From CAIYUC01 sp963682005 (GTDB lineage: Bacteria; Bacteroidota; Bacteroidia; Bacteroidales; FEN-979): DNA of 64,000 nt. Location: the NCBI GenBank assembly GCA_963682005.1, contig OY820914.1:3410001-3474000 (forward strand), given 5' to 3'. Below are positions 1-8,421 of the stretch, in pieces (the stretch's first letter is position 1; every line of letters begins with the position of its first letter). The notes under the pieces were generated by a model. It was not told the origin of the DNA. It did not search any database and worked only from the letters and a program-made list of their open reading frames with translations. The translations under genes were made by a program, and so were the position numbers.

Positions 1-148
1 CGGATTGTTTGTCAACATACGTGACAAAATTATTGAACCCTTTCAGTTCAATATCCGTGTTGCGAAGCCTGAACATTTCGTTCCTGATAAAATCACCTGT
101 TCCGGAAACCAGTTCAATCACATCGCCTGTAAGTTTTTCAAGATCCAT
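1..148 (-). CDS. Inositol monophosphatase family protein, N-terminal fragment (cut by window edge)
   Basis: Reading the minus strand from the ATG at 146-148 gives an open frame of 49 codons running off the left edge. It begins MDLEKLTGDVIELVSG and contains GFNNFVTYVDKQS. The (K)GxxNxVTxxDxxSE pattern is the N-terminal signature of the inositol monophosphatase/SuhB family, Mg-dependent sugar-phosphate or inositol-phosphate phosphatases. The metal-binding and WDxAAG-type motifs lie outside the window, so the exact substrate cannot be judged. The family call rests only on this short N-terminus. It lies upstream of mtaB on the same strand, with about 48 bp between this start and the mtaB stop. 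Confidence 0.6.
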   Translation of the reverse strand, partial: MDLEKLTGDVIELVSGTGDFIRNEMFRLRNTDIELKGFNNFVTYVDKQS

Positions 149-181
149 GAAGTAAATATTTTTAGTCAGAAAGATTGGAAT

Positions 182-211
182 TTATAATTCATCTTTCATA
201 ATTCATAATTC
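182..211. repeat. Short CATAATT heptamer array overlapping the mtaB stop
   Basis: Two exact CATAATT units (198-211) plus a degenerate copy before them. Read on the minus strand the array supplies the last residues NYEL and the TGA stop of mtaB. The same unit occurs at 38475-38508. Confidence 0.6.
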
Positions 212-1488
212 GAAATCACGTAGTTTCCATCCCTATCCATCTCTTCCAGCCTGGTTTTGACCACCTGGTTGATGAGACGGGGGTTGAATTTTGTTTTAAC
301 CCTGATGTAGTTTTCAGTGAAACCATGCATAAACCCGTTTGAATTGTCCGATTCAAAAAGGACATTCGCCGTGCCGCCTTTATTGGAACGATAGAAATGT
401 TTCTTCTTTTCTTCTGAAAGCCTGTGAAGGATTTCACTCCGTTCCTTTTTAACCTTTTCAGGTATGGCTCCAGGCGACCGGGCTGCAAGTGTGTTCTCTC
501 GTTTTGAATAGGAGAAAACGTGCAGATATGATAGATCAAGACCCTCAAGGAAGCGTTGAGTGTCGGCAAAATCTTCCTCCGTTTCCCCGGGAAATCCTAC
601 GATCACATCTGCAGCAATGCATGCCGCCGGCATTCGTGAACGGATTGCGTCGACCCTTGTCGCATAAAGTTTCGTGGAATATTTCCTTTTCATCAGGTTC
701 AGGATCCTGTCACTTCCTGATTGCAGAGGAATGTGAAAATGAGGAAGGAACTTGCCGGATGATGCGATCATCCTGATAATATCATCCGAAAGAAGATCGG
801 GTTCAATGGATGACAGTCTTATCCTTGTTATAGGGCATGATTTTTCAAGCGCTTCGATCAGTTCCGCCAGGGTTTCATTATTATGCCTGCCAAAATCCCC
901 GATGTTCACACCCGTTAAAATGATCTCTTTTACACCGGTCGCCGCAATCTCAATAGTACTTGTTGTTACGTGACTGATGCTGTCGCTCCGGCTGTGCCCC
1001 CTGGCAAGGGGAATGGCACAATAGGCGCAGTAATAGTCACAGCCGTCCTGGATTTTCAGGAATGACCTTGTCCGGTCTCCGGATGACCAGGATGGCACAA
1101 AGCTTCCATCGCAGGGCATCGGGCTTTCATATGACTTTTCCTGGTGGATTGATTCAACGCGGTCGAGAAGGCTGAATTTTTCCTGGTGCCCTAATACCAG
1201 GCTCACACCCTCCATGCCGGAAATCTCGCCAGGCTTTAATTCAGGGAAACACCCGATCACAGCAATTTTTGCGTCAGGATTTAATTTGTGTGCCTGCCTG
1301 ATCGCGGCACGGCATTTCTTTTCTGCAACACCTGTAACAACACAGGTGCTGATCACATAGATATCTGCTTTATCCCGGAAATCTGCCAGCTCGTAACCTT
1401 TATCCTTGAATTGCCTGGAGAGGGCAGAAGCTTCGGCAAAATTGACCTTGCATCCAAAATGATGAAACGCGATGGTTTTTGGATTCAT
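196..1488 (-). CDS. mtaB: tRNA (N6-L-threonylcarbamoyladenosine-37-C2)-methylthiotransferase MtaB
   Basis: Radical-SAM methylthiotransferase of the MiaB/MtaB family, which converts t6A37 to ms2t6A37 in tRNA. From the chosen ATG (start MNPKTIAFHHFGCK) the protein has 430 residues, normal for the family. The N-terminal UPF0004 domain has its cluster ligands at C13, C49 and C80. The radical-SAM CxxxCxxC motif is C150, C154 and C157 (DGCDYYCAYC), followed by RGHSRS. A TRAM domain occupies about the last 65 residues. A longer frame adds five residues (MYLCA) and is less likely to be real. The gene ends inside a CATAATT repeat that encodes the final residues. MtaB is preferred over MiaB or RimO because of the short N-terminus and the FGCKVN opening. 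Confidence 0.9.
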   Translation of the reverse strand: MNPKTIAFHHFGCKVNFAEASALSRQFKDKGYELADFRDKADIYVISTCVVTGVAEKKCRAAIRQAHKLNPDAKIAVIGCFPELKPGEISGMEGVSLVLGHQEKFSLLDRVESIHQEKSYESPMPCDGSFVPSWSSGDRTRSFLKIQDGCDYYCAYCAIPLARGHSRSDSISHVTTSTIEIAATGVKEIILTGVNIGDFGRHNNETLAELIEALEKSCPITRIRLSSIEPDLLSDDIIRMIASSGKFLPHFHIPLQSGSDRILNLMKRKYSTKLYATRVDAIRSRMPAACIAADVIVGFPGETEEDFADTQRFLEGLDLSYLHVFSYSKRENTLAARSPGAIPEKVKKERSEILHRLSEEKKKHFYRSNKGGTANVLFESDNSNGFMHGFTENYIRVKTKFNPRLINQVVKTRLEEMDRDGNYVISNYEL

Positions 1489-1531
1489 GGCGCAAAGATA
1501 CAATAACGGACAATATCCGGATAAGATCGGG

Positions 1532-2407
1532 TTATCTTAGTTTTTGCTGGAGAAGAATGCCGCTTATGATGAGCACGAGACCGAAAACCGTTGACATGAA
1601 GATCTGTTCCCCGATAACAAAATGGATCAGGATCAGGGAGATGAATGGTGAAAGGTAGATCAGGTTTGAGACCTTTGCGGTTGTCTGAGAAAATTTTAAT
1701 GCCATGAGCCAGAATACGAAAGGAAAGGCCATTTCGAAGAATCCAAGGTAAACGGATCCTGCCAGCCCCTGCCAGGATGTTACCCGGAAATGTGGTCCAA
1801 GGCAGACCGTGATAAATATGTACAGGAAGCCGAAGGAGAAGTTCAGGAATAATTTGGTCACTTCCTCCCGTTTGTCTTTCAGGTTGTAGATCCAGTAAAG
1901 CGACCAGAAAAGGGCGCTTCCAAGAGCCAGGAGAACTCCGGCCGGACTCGAAAATTTCAAGCCCAGGATATTCCCGTGGGTTGAGATCATGATGATCCCG
2001 GCGAAACTGATCAGGATCGCAACGAGGCTCAATGGACGAATTTTCTGACCAAGCAGTGGAATCGACAGCAGAACAAGCGCCAGCGGCCAGATGTAATTCA
2101 ATGTTCCTGCCTCCTGTGCCGGAAGAAGGTCATAAGCTTTGAGAAGCACGAGGTAATACAGGTACGGATTCAAGAATCCCAGGAATGCAGAAGAATAAAA
2201 ATCGCTTCGTTTTAATTTTCTTAGTTCATGTACTTTTCGCTGGAGAAAAACGATGGCGAATAAACCGGTAACGGCCGTGAAAGAGGCGATTGTAAGCAGC
2301 AATCTGAATTCTATGTATCGCAAAGTCAATTTAAAGGCTGAACCGATGGTTGACCAGCAGATTATTGCAAGGAAGGCATAAACATATGCAAGCCGCTGAT
2401 TTTTCAT
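1532..2407 (-). CDS. DMT-superfamily (EamA) transporter
   Basis: 291-residue integral membrane protein with about ten hydrophobic segments in two repeated halves, the layout of EamA/RhaT drug/metabolite exporters. Typical marks are GSAFKLTLRYIEF near the N-terminus, a PAQEAGTLNYIWPL segment between the halves and a C-terminal half ending GLVLIISGILLQQKLR. The family exports amino acids or other small metabolites and the substrate cannot be read from sequence. It is divergent from the carbamate kinase gene and 44 bp downstream of mtaB on the same strand. A second, distinct member is at 7471. Confidence 0.85.
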   Translation of the reverse strand: MKNQRLAYVYAFLAIICWSTIGSAFKLTLRYIEFRLLLTIASFTAVTGLFAIVFLQRKVHELRKLKRSDFYSSAFLGFLNPYLYYLVLLKAYDLLPAQEAGTLNYIWPLALVLLSIPLLGQKIRPLSLVAILISFAGIIMISTHGNILGLKFSSPAGVLLALGSALFWSLYWIYNLKDKREEVTKLFLNFSFGFLYIFITVCLGPHFRVTSWQGLAGSVYLGFFEMAFPFVFWLMALKFSQTTAKVSNLIYLSPFISLILIHFVIGEQIFMSTVFGLVLIISGILLQQKLR

Positions 2408-2432
2408 CTGTCAAAGTTGATTATTTTTTTTC

Positions 2433-2440
2433 TACATTTG
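2433..2440 (+). promoter_or_regulatory. Candidate Bacteroidota -7 element for the carbamate kinase gene
   Basis: TACATTTG matches the Bacteroidota -7 consensus TAnnTTTG, 75 bp before the carbamate kinase ATG. A TTG at the usual -33 distance was not found, so this is tentative. Confidence 0.4.
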
Positions 2441-2465
2441 CCGATTACTTTCGGTTATTTAATGC

Positions 2466-2492
2466 AAAAAAGGATGGTTTATCCTTTTTTTT
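2466..2492 (+). terminator. Hairpin with T-run in the carbamate kinase leader
   Basis: AAAAAAGGAT, loop GGTTT, ATCCTTTTTTTT: a ten-pair stem continuing into a T run, lying between the candidate promoter and the ATG at 2515. It could be an intrinsic terminator or attenuator, but the stem has only two GC pairs and may be too weak. Confidence 0.4.
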
Positions 2493-2514
2493 GTCTTATA
2501 AAATCAAACCAACC

Positions 2515-3459
2515 ATGAAAAAATTAGCTGTTGTTGCTTTAGGTGGAAATGCACTTCTGCAAAGCGATCAGAAGGGCACGATTGATGAACAGGAAGCCAA
2601 TGCATACGCCACTGCGGAATGCCTGGTCAAGCTTCTTAAACGTGACTATAATATCGTTATCACCCATGGAAACGGACCACAGGTGGGCAACATCATGCTT
2701 GCCAATTCAGCAGGTAAGAAAGTTTACGGACTTCCTGAAATGCCGCTTGATATATGTGTAGCCTATTCCCAGGGATTCATCGGGTATGTGATTGAGCAGC
2801 AGCTGAAGAATGTGCTTGAGGCGCATGACATGGACCGTGATATCATTACGATTGCGACCCAGGTGCTGGTAAACAAGGATGATCCCGCATTCCAGAATCC
2901 AACAAAGCCTGTAGGCCCGTATTATTCAAAAGAAGAAGCAGAAAAAACAACCGCTGAGACCGGTGCGGTTTTTAAGGAGGATGCCCGCGGAAGGGGATGG
3001 AGAAAAGTCGTGGCTTCACCAAGACCACTAGTCATCATCAATAAAAAGACGATCGAAAAGATCGCCCGCGAGGGACATATTGTGATAGCCGTTGGCGGAG
3101 GCGGTATCCCGGTGTTTTACGTTGAACCGAATAAATTGCAGGGGATCGATGCCGTTATTGATAAGGACCTCGCATCTTCACTGCTTGCCTCACAGATCAA
3201 TGCTGATAAATTCTTTATCCTGACTGATATTCCGAAGGTTTGTCTCGATTACAACACGCCGAATGAACGGCCCGTTGATAAAATGACGATCTCAGAAGCC
3301 AAGAGATACATGAAGGAAGGCCAGTTCCCTGAAGGAAGCATGGGGCCGAAAGTCAAGGCTGCCATTCATTTTGTGGAGCATTCAGGGAAAGATACCATCA
3401 TCACCAAAACCACATTGCTTGGTGTTGATAATGGGGGAACGAGGGTCACGTTGGTATAA
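2515..3459 (+). CDS. arcC: Carbamate kinase
   Basis: 314 residues, the standard carbamate kinase length. It reversibly transfers phosphate between ADP/ATP and carbamoyl phosphate/carbamate, usually the ATP-yielding last step of arginine deiminase, agmatine or purine fermentation. Family motifs are ALGGNALL at the N-terminus, THGNGPQVGN, AVGGGGIPV, the DKDLAS segment and EGSMGPKVKAA near the C-terminus (amino-acid kinase fold). The ATG at 2515 is chosen over an upstream frame start at 2350 because homologues begin with MKKLAVVALGG-type sequence. No arginine deiminase or ornithine carbamoyltransferase gene is adjacent, so the source of carbamoyl phosphate is unclear. A heptamer array follows the stop directly. 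Confidence 0.93.
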   Translation: MKKLAVVALGGNALLQSDQKGTIDEQEANAYATAECLVKLLKRDYNIVITHGNGPQVGNIMLANSAGKKVYGLPEMPLDICVAYSQGFIGYVIEQQLKNVLEAHDMDRDIITIATQVLVNKDDPAFQNPTKPVGPYYSKEEAEKTTAETGAVFKEDARGRGWRKVVASPRPLVIINKKTIEKIAREGHIVIAVGGGGIPVFYVEPNKLQGIDAVIDKDLASSLLASQINADKFFILTDIPKVCLDYNTPNERPVDKMTISEAKRYMKEGQFPEGSMGPKVKAAIHFVEHSGKDTIITKTTLLGVDNGGTRVTLV

Positions 3460-3460
3460 A

Positions 3461-3552
3461 GTTGGCAGTCGGCAGTCGGCAGTTGGCAGTTGGCAGTCTG
3501 TCCCCGCTTTCGCGGGGATGACGATACCCGGTAGCCTGCAGCCTGGAGCCTG
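3461..3552. repeat. Composite intergenic repeat: GTYGGCA heptamers, GC palindrome, AGCCTG heptamers
   Basis: Five in-phase heptamers GTYGGCA (3461-3495) start one base after the arcC stop. They are followed by the palindromic element with core CCCGCTTTCGCGGG and tail ATGACG (3501-3523), then three heptamers ending in AGCCTG (3532-3552). The array stops at the 3' end of the convergent gene at 3554. Confidence 0.85.
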
Positions 3553-3553
3553 T

Positions 3554-3811
3554 TTATGCTACAAAGATCATCTTCTTAACTTCCAGCCCATCGACTTTTA
3601 GAAGTTCATTTTCAAGCTTCATGAATTCGTTTTGGTCGCCGGTCAGTTCGAGGAGGATGATCCCGTCAGGAGAAACATGGTCTTCTTTGATATCATGAAG
3701 TCCCAGCCTTGTTTTGATCGAACAGCCGAATTTGGTGAGAATGGATTGCAGGGAGGAAACAGTTCCTTTCCTGTTCATTACATGAATTCCTATGATCCAG
3801 GTTTCTTTCAT
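3554..3811 (-). CDS. TM1266-like ACT/NikR-fold regulator (iron-only hydrogenase system regulator family)
   Basis: 85 residues, a stand-alone ferredoxin-like (ACT/NikR C-terminal-like) domain. Features are the N-terminal strand ETWIIGIHVMNR, the segment SIKTRLGLHD, the strand DGIILLEL and the closing VKKMIFVA. This pattern matches the small TM1266 family annotated as iron-only hydrogenase system regulators. It is a clear paralogue of the 85-residue protein at 5560 (shared SRLG/TRLG, GIIxL and xxKMxF positions). The histidine kinase gene lies between the two copies and HydG follows. No DNA-binding domain is present, so a sensory or accessory role is more likely than direct repression. Function is inferred from family and context only. 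Confidence 0.7.
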   Translation of the reverse strand: MKETWIIGIHVMNRKGTVSSLQSILTKFGCSIKTRLGLHDIKEDHVSPDGIILLELTGDQNEFMKLENELLKVDGLEVKKMIFVA

Positions 3812-3840
3812 ATTGTCAAATCCTGATTTTAGATGAAGGG

Positions 3841-5505
3841 TTAAGTAATAAGGTTTTTAAATATAACATGGAAACACGCGCCGGAATTGTTCTCAATCTC
3901 CAGTTTAGCGCCGAGTTGCTGGATCAGTAATTTTACGATGAACATCCCCATAGAGGTTTGCTTTTCAAATGAAAAATCCCTTGGCAGACCGATTCCATTG
4001 TCTTTGACAGTAAGCCGGTAATAATCCCCGTCATTCGGCTCGGGCCTCAAAATGATCCAAAGTTCACCCTCCCGTTTATCAGGGAATGCATATTTGATCG
4101 CGTTTGTTACAAGTTCATTGGTGATCAATCCGATAGGGAGAGCAGTTTCAATGGAAATATCGGTAGGCGTAAGTTCCGGGATGAGGCGGATATTTCCTTC
4201 ACTCAAGGTTCCCAGGATGATGGCAGACAAAGAGTGAATGTAATTTGACAACGGGATCCTGTCAAGGTGCTCCGACCGGTAAAGGTGTTCATGGATCAGG
4301 GCCATCGATCTTATTCTCAACTCGATATCCTTCATCGGTTTTTTTAATTCAGGATTCGGGGTGTTCCTCATCTGAAGGCTGAGCAGGCTGATAACAATTG
4401 CAAGGTTATTTTTAACACGGTGATGGATCTCCCGGAGCATGACCTCCTTCTGCTCGGCATTTCTGAGTTTCAGGTCCTCGACTTCCTTTTTCTTCGAAAT
4501 ATCCCGAAGGATCACCATTATCTGGCCCACCTTGTTATCAAGGAAGATAGGAACTTTTCTTACCTCGATAAAAATATCAGATTCCTTCACCCTGTATTTC
4601 TTCTCGGATATGTGAATATTACCGGTAGAGATCACATAATTCATTTCCTCCATATATATTTCCGGGCTAATGAAGGGAAAGCGCTCATCAACCCGGGTTC
4701 CGATAATATTGTCATTTTCATTAAACATGGAATCCCAGTCTTTCAGTGAATTATTCACCAGTACGATGTTCAGATGGGGATCCGTGATATAGACCATATC
4801 AGGGATTGCATCCAGTGCATGCAGGTATTTCATCTGTGTTTGCACCAGCTCGGCCTGAGCCGATTCCTTGGCCTTCATCTCATTTACCAGCACCGTATAA
4901 TGATCCGTCAGTTTTTTATTCTGGGTGAAATCTTTCCTGTTCTTGATTTCAAATATATAGGCGATAAAAAATCCCACGCTGGCCATTGAAATGACAAAGA
5001 GCAACTGGTTCAGGAATGTCTCAGGATTGTCAGCATAGCTGTAGTTATACAATATGGCAGCAATGTATGCGAGGATCAGAACAACGCCGGTGATCACCAG
5101 ATTCCTGAAACGGATCCTGTAAAATGTGAAAATGCCAATGATGACCAGGCCTACCCAGGTATAGTAGTAATCGTACCCCTTGACTGAAATTCCTGAAAAT
5201 GCACCGACAACAAATACGGGGATGGCTGTCAGGATGTTTATTATTGTAAGGATTACATTCAGTTTGCTTTGAAGGGCTTTTATGGAGATCACTGCCAGCG
5301 AAAGCAGGATGTAAGGGAAAATGATCCCGAACCGCAGGAAGAACCTGCCGCTCTCGGAACCCGGGAAAATGATCTCATTCAAAACGGCATAAAGAAGGAA
5401 CAGGGAAAGGGTAATGATAAGTCCGACCCTCATCAAAGGGATGGAAACGGGGAGCTGATATTCGAGAAACTCCCGTTCAAACTCTTTTTTTGAATAAGGA
5501 TCCAT
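3841..5505 (-). CDS. Membrane PAS sensor histidine kinase (HisKA_2 type)
   Basis: 554 residues from the ATG at 5505; a TTG four codons upstream is also open. The N-terminal ~190 residues hold about six hydrophobic segments, followed by a short coiled coil. A PAS domain covers about residues 225-345 (ALDAIPDMVYITDPHLNIVLVNN onward). The phospho-acceptor motif EIHHRVKNNL begins near residue 365 and belongs to the HisKA_2/HWE-like group. The HATPase_c domain carries the N box (NELVTNAIKYAF), the G1 box DNGIGLP and a SMGMFIV G2 region. No response-regulator gene is adjacent. It sits between two TM1266-like genes near hydG, suggesting but not proving a role in redox or hydrogenase regulation. Confidence 0.88.
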   Translation of the reverse strand: MDPYSKKEFEREFLEYQLPVSIPLMRVGLIITLSLFLLYAVLNEIIFPGSESGRFFLRFGIIFPYILLSLAVISIKALQSKLNVILTIINILTAIPVFVVGAFSGISVKGYDYYYTWVGLVIIGIFTFYRIRFRNLVITGVVLILAYIAAILYNYSYADNPETFLNQLLFVISMASVGFFIAYIFEIKNRKDFTQNKKLTDHYTVLVNEMKAKESAQAELVQTQMKYLHALDAIPDMVYITDPHLNIVLVNNSLKDWDSMFNENDNIIGTRVDERFPFISPEIYMEEMNYVISTGNIHISEKKYRVKESDIFIEVRKVPIFLDNKVGQIMVILRDISKKKEVEDLKLRNAEQKEVMLREIHHRVKNNLAIVISLLSLQMRNTPNPELKKPMKDIELRIRSMALIHEHLYRSEHLDRIPLSNYIHSLSAIILGTLSEGNIRLIPELTPTDISIETALPIGLITNELVTNAIKYAFPDKREGELWIILRPEPNDGDYYRLTVKDNGIGLPRDFSFEKQTSMGMFIVKLLIQQLGAKLEIENNSGACFHVIFKNLIT

Positions 5506-5559
5506 AAAAGAAGTCAATTTGAAGCCAAACCTCTGACCGGCATTTTTTTTAACATGACA

Positions 5560-5817
5560 TTAATAAGCAAACACCATTTTCTGCAATTCGACTCCTCCAA
5601 TTTCAGCCAGACGGCTTTCAAGATCAAGGCATTCTTCAGGAGTCCCTGCAACATGCAGGATAATAATCCCGACCCTGCTGCAAATATTCTCCGTCACTTC
5701 GTGAAAGCCCAGCCTGGATTTTATTATATGTGCATATTGTGAAAGTACCTCCTGTGTCCGCCCCGCTTCTTTAACCCTGTCGGTAATGAGCAGACCAAAA
5801 ATCCTGAGTTCCTGCAT
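5560..5817 (-). CDS. TM1266-like ACT/NikR-fold regulator, second copy
   Basis: 85-residue single-domain protein. It has the N-terminal strand ELRIFGLLITDR, the central SRLGFHEV, a hydrophobic strand VGIIILHV and the C-terminal ELQKMVFAY. It is the better family match of the two because it lies about 150 bp from hydG on the same strand, and TM1266-like genes are commonly found beside [FeFe]-hydrogenase maturation genes. A gene-poor 150 bp gap separates it from hydG, so co-transcription is possible but not shown. Alternative: a general ACT-like ligand sensor unconnected with hydrogenase. Confidence 0.75.
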   Translation of the reverse strand: MQELRIFGLLITDRVKEAGRTQEVLSQYAHIIKSRLGFHEVTENICSRVGIIILHVAGTPEECLDLESRLAEIGGVELQKMVFAY

Positions 5818-5967
5818 AGAACGTAAAGTTTATACCAAAAATTGAAATAAATGAGTGATTATGAAGGAATCTCACCTTTAGCCACAACTTTTTCCTTCTC
5901 TAATAACCTGATTATTGACTTTAAAAGTAGTAAATAAAATTAGAAATCAGTTACAAGAAATGCGAAA

Positions 5968-7398
5968 TCAAAAATAAAGGTCCCTTTTTCCTTCCTTAAT
6001 CAGCTTTATTTTTTCGATAACTTTTTCTTTAAAAGAATCCTGGTCCATTTCTTCAAGTTTCTCTTCCAGCAAATGATACCCTTTTAGTTTTGTTTCGGGT
6101 GGTGCATAATCTTCAAGGTATTCAGTTAAGGTAAGCAGTGCATTTGGCTGACAAAAGCGTTTGATAAAGCCCGGCACGGAAAATTCCATAAAATGCTCGC
6201 CGGTTCTTCCAAGGCGATAGCAAGCAGTGCAGAAAGAAGGGATGTACTTGTGCTCGATCAGGTCCTCCATGATCTCATTCAGGGAGCGGTTGTCATTGAT
6301 CTGGAACTGTTCAAAGTCGATATCCTGGGCTTCATTGTCCTTTTTCTTTGCATACCCGCCCATCTCAATATTCGTTCCGCCATCAATCTGTGAAACGCCG
6401 AATTCCAGGATCTCGTCGCGGATCGCAGCAGATTCCCTTGCCGTGAGGATGAGCCCTGTATACGGAACTGCGAGCCGGAGAATGGCCACGAGCCTGGTGA
6501 ATTCACCGTCGCTCACAATGTGGCTCTTGTTTATATTGAGCTCTGATGCATATTGTATCCGCGGGAAGGAAATGGTATGCGGTCCGACATTATAAACTGC
6601 TTCAAAATGATTCGTATGCCTGACCAGTCCCATCACTTCAAAACGCCAGTCATACAATCCGAATAAAGCACCGATGCCTACATCGTCAATGCCAGCTTCC
6701 TGTGCCCTGTCAAGAGCAGTCAGTCTCCAGTCATAATTGCGTTTAAGGCCACCCAGGTGTACTTTTGCGTATGTTACAGGGTCGTATGTTTCCTGGAAGA
6801 TCTGGTATGTCCCGATCTTTGCATCCTTGATGATCCTGAAGCCATCAATGTCCATAGGCGCTGCATTAATGTTCACCCTCCTGATTTCCCCACGGCCGCT
6901 TTTTACTCCGTAAACGATCCCGACCGTTTCAGCGATGAATTTTGCATCATATTTCGGATGTTCGCCATAAACAAGGATCAGCCTTTTCTGACCTGCATCT
7001 TCCAGGGCTTTCACCTGGTCGATCAGTTCATCCGTGGAGAGGGTTGTGCGTTTAATAATGCTATTGGTATTTTTAAAACCGCAATACTGACAATTGTTGG
7101 TACAGTAATTACCGATATACAATGGAGCAAAAAGTACGATCCTTTGCCCGTAAACTCTCTGCTTCAATGTTTTTGCACCCATTTTGATCTCTTCAATAAG
7201 ATCAGGATCGTCTGCACTGATGAGAACCGCCGTTTCCTCAAGTGTCAGACGATTTTTTTCCAGGGATTTTGAAATAATTTCCCTGACCCTTTCCTTTGAA
7301 GCTTTCGTTTTGTTCAAATATTCCCAGATTTCATCCGGATCAATAAAGGGCTTCATCCGTTGATCCCTGATCTTAAGTTTTTCGGGTTTGAATATCAT
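5968..7398 (-). CDS. hydG: [FeFe] hydrogenase H-cluster radical SAM maturase HydG
   Basis: 476-residue radical-SAM enzyme that cleaves tyrosine to give the CO and CN ligands of the hydrogenase H-cluster. The radical-SAM cluster motif is C99, C103 and C106 (NYCTNNCQYCGF). The diagnostic C-terminal auxiliary cluster motif CX2CX22C is present as C390, C393 and C416. This, with the whole-protein pattern (HTISFPRIQ, GGTNIEMGGY), separates HydG from ThiH. The start codon is ATG with a -7 element TAAATTTG 26 bp upstream on the minus strand. No hydE, hydF or hydrogenase structural gene lies in the window; they may be elsewhere. It is the strongest indication of anaerobic hydrogen metabolism here. Confidence 0.93.
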   Translation of the reverse strand: MIFKPEKLKIRDQRMKPFIDPDEIWEYLNKTKASKERVREIISKSLEKNRLTLEETAVLISADDPDLIEEIKMGAKTLKQRVYGQRIVLFAPLYIGNYCTNNCQYCGFKNTNSIIKRTTLSTDELIDQVKALEDAGQKRLILVYGEHPKYDAKFIAETVGIVYGVKSGRGEIRRVNINAAPMDIDGFRIIKDAKIGTYQIFQETYDPVTYAKVHLGGLKRNYDWRLTALDRAQEAGIDDVGIGALFGLYDWRFEVMGLVRHTNHFEAVYNVGPHTISFPRIQYASELNINKSHIVSDGEFTRLVAILRLAVPYTGLILTARESAAIRDEILEFGVSQIDGGTNIEMGGYAKKKDNEAQDIDFEQFQINDNRSLNEIMEDLIEHKYIPSFCTACYRLGRTGEHFMEFSVPGFIKRFCQPNALLTLTEYLEDYAPPETKLKGYHLLEEKLEEMDQDSFKEKVIEKIKLIKEGKRDLYF

Positions 7399-7423
7399 TG
7401 AGGAGGAACTATATGTGAATTTA

Positions 7424-7431
7424 CAAATTTA
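7424..7431 (-). promoter_or_regulatory. Candidate -7 element upstream of hydG
   Basis: On the minus strand TAAATTTG matches TAnnTTTG, with an ATTG about 22 bases upstream as a possible -33 box. It lies 26 bp before the hydG ATG. Confidence 0.5.
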
Positions 7432-7470
7432 GCAAAAGAAACCGATGATATTTCAATCTGCTGGAAAATG

Positions 7471-8370
7471 TCAGGATCCGGCAATTTCATTTTTCCTTTT
7501 TAACTCGGAAATGAATACGCCTCCGATGACTACCGAAATCCCGATGATCTTCTGCAACGTAAATAACTCGGAAAGGATCAGAAATGAGAGGATGGAAGTA
7601 AACACGGGGATCAGGTTAGTAAAAACATTTGCTTTTGTGATGCCAAGCGACCTCACCGTCATGGCATAGCATACATAGGAAACAGAGGAAGCAAGGATTG
7701 CCAGGAGGAACAGGGAGGTAACAATTTCAGTATTCACAGGTACTTCTCTGAATTGGCTGAGATCAAAAGCCAGGAAAATCGGGAAGAAAAGAAAGACACC
7801 GATCAGGTTCTGCCAGGCAATGAGCGACAATGGGGAATACCTTGATGTAAGCCGTTTCAGGAGGACTGAATACACCAGGGCGGAAAGGACAGCGCTGCCA
7901 AGGAAGATCAATCCGAGCGGATCAATTGAGAGGACAAAATGCTTATCCACGAGCATGACAATAAGACCCGAAAAACAGATCAGGATGCCGGTTATATTGA
8001 GGAATGATATCCTTTCTTTCAATGAGAACCAGGCTACGACAGGCGAAAATACCGGGATCGTTGCGATGATTACCGAAGTCACGGCTGGGGTTGAGTATTT
8101 AAGGCCGGTATTCTCCCCAAGGAAATAAAGGAACGGGTTGAATAATGCACTCAGGAAAATGAGCCCAAGGTCTTTTCTTTTAAGTCTTTCCGATCGTTTG
8201 AAAAGATAGATCATCAGGAAGAGGAAACAGGAGGAAATGATCAGCCGTAGAAATATAATGGTCACCGGTTGATAATATTTCAGCAGGATCGATGTCCAGA
8301 TAAATGACATCCCCCAGAACAGCATGGCCGCAAAACCATAGACATATACAGGTATTTTCAGTTTCCTCAT
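7471..8370 (-). CDS. DMT-superfamily (EamA) transporter, second copy
   Basis: 299 residues from the ATG at 8370 (MRKLKIPVYVYGF); an upstream TTG at 8379 is open but unlikely. It has about ten transmembrane segments in two EamA repeats. The first half includes MLFWGMSFIWTSILLKYYQP and IFLRLIISSCFLFL. The second half ends with SELFTLQKIIGISVVIGGVFISELKRK. It is predicted to be an inner-membrane metabolite exporter of unknown substrate. It is divergent from the ECF sigma gene at 8460, about 90 bp apart, and downstream of nothing obviously related. Confidence 0.87.
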   Translation of the reverse strand: MRKLKIPVYVYGFAAMLFWGMSFIWTSILLKYYQPVTIIFLRLIISSCFLFLMIYLFKRSERLKRKDLGLIFLSALFNPFLYFLGENTGLKYSTPAVTSVIIATIPVFSPVVAWFSLKERISFLNITGILICFSGLIVMLVDKHFVLSIDPLGLIFLGSAVLSALVYSVLLKRLTSRYSPLSLIAWQNLIGVFLFFPIFLAFDLSQFREVPVNTEIVTSLFLLAILASSVSYVCYAMTVRSLGITKANVFTNLIPVFTSILSFLILSELFTLQKIIGISVVIGGVFISELKRKNEIAGS

Positions 8371-8421
8371 CACGCGCAAAATTACTTTTTTTCGGTATCT
8401 TTAAAAAAAGTTGTAACATTT

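Noticed and set aside
1..187. Plus-strand 60-codon ORF at the left edge
   Set aside because: The opposite strand encodes a recognisable inositol-monophosphatase N-terminus over the same bases.
196..1503. mtaB start at 1503 (five residues longer)
   Set aside because: The extra MYLCA is not typical; homologues begin close to the inner methionine before FGCKVN.
6193..7272. Plus-strand ORFs inside the hydG region
   Set aside because: Shadows of the minus-strand hydG frame, with no domain or ribosome binding site.
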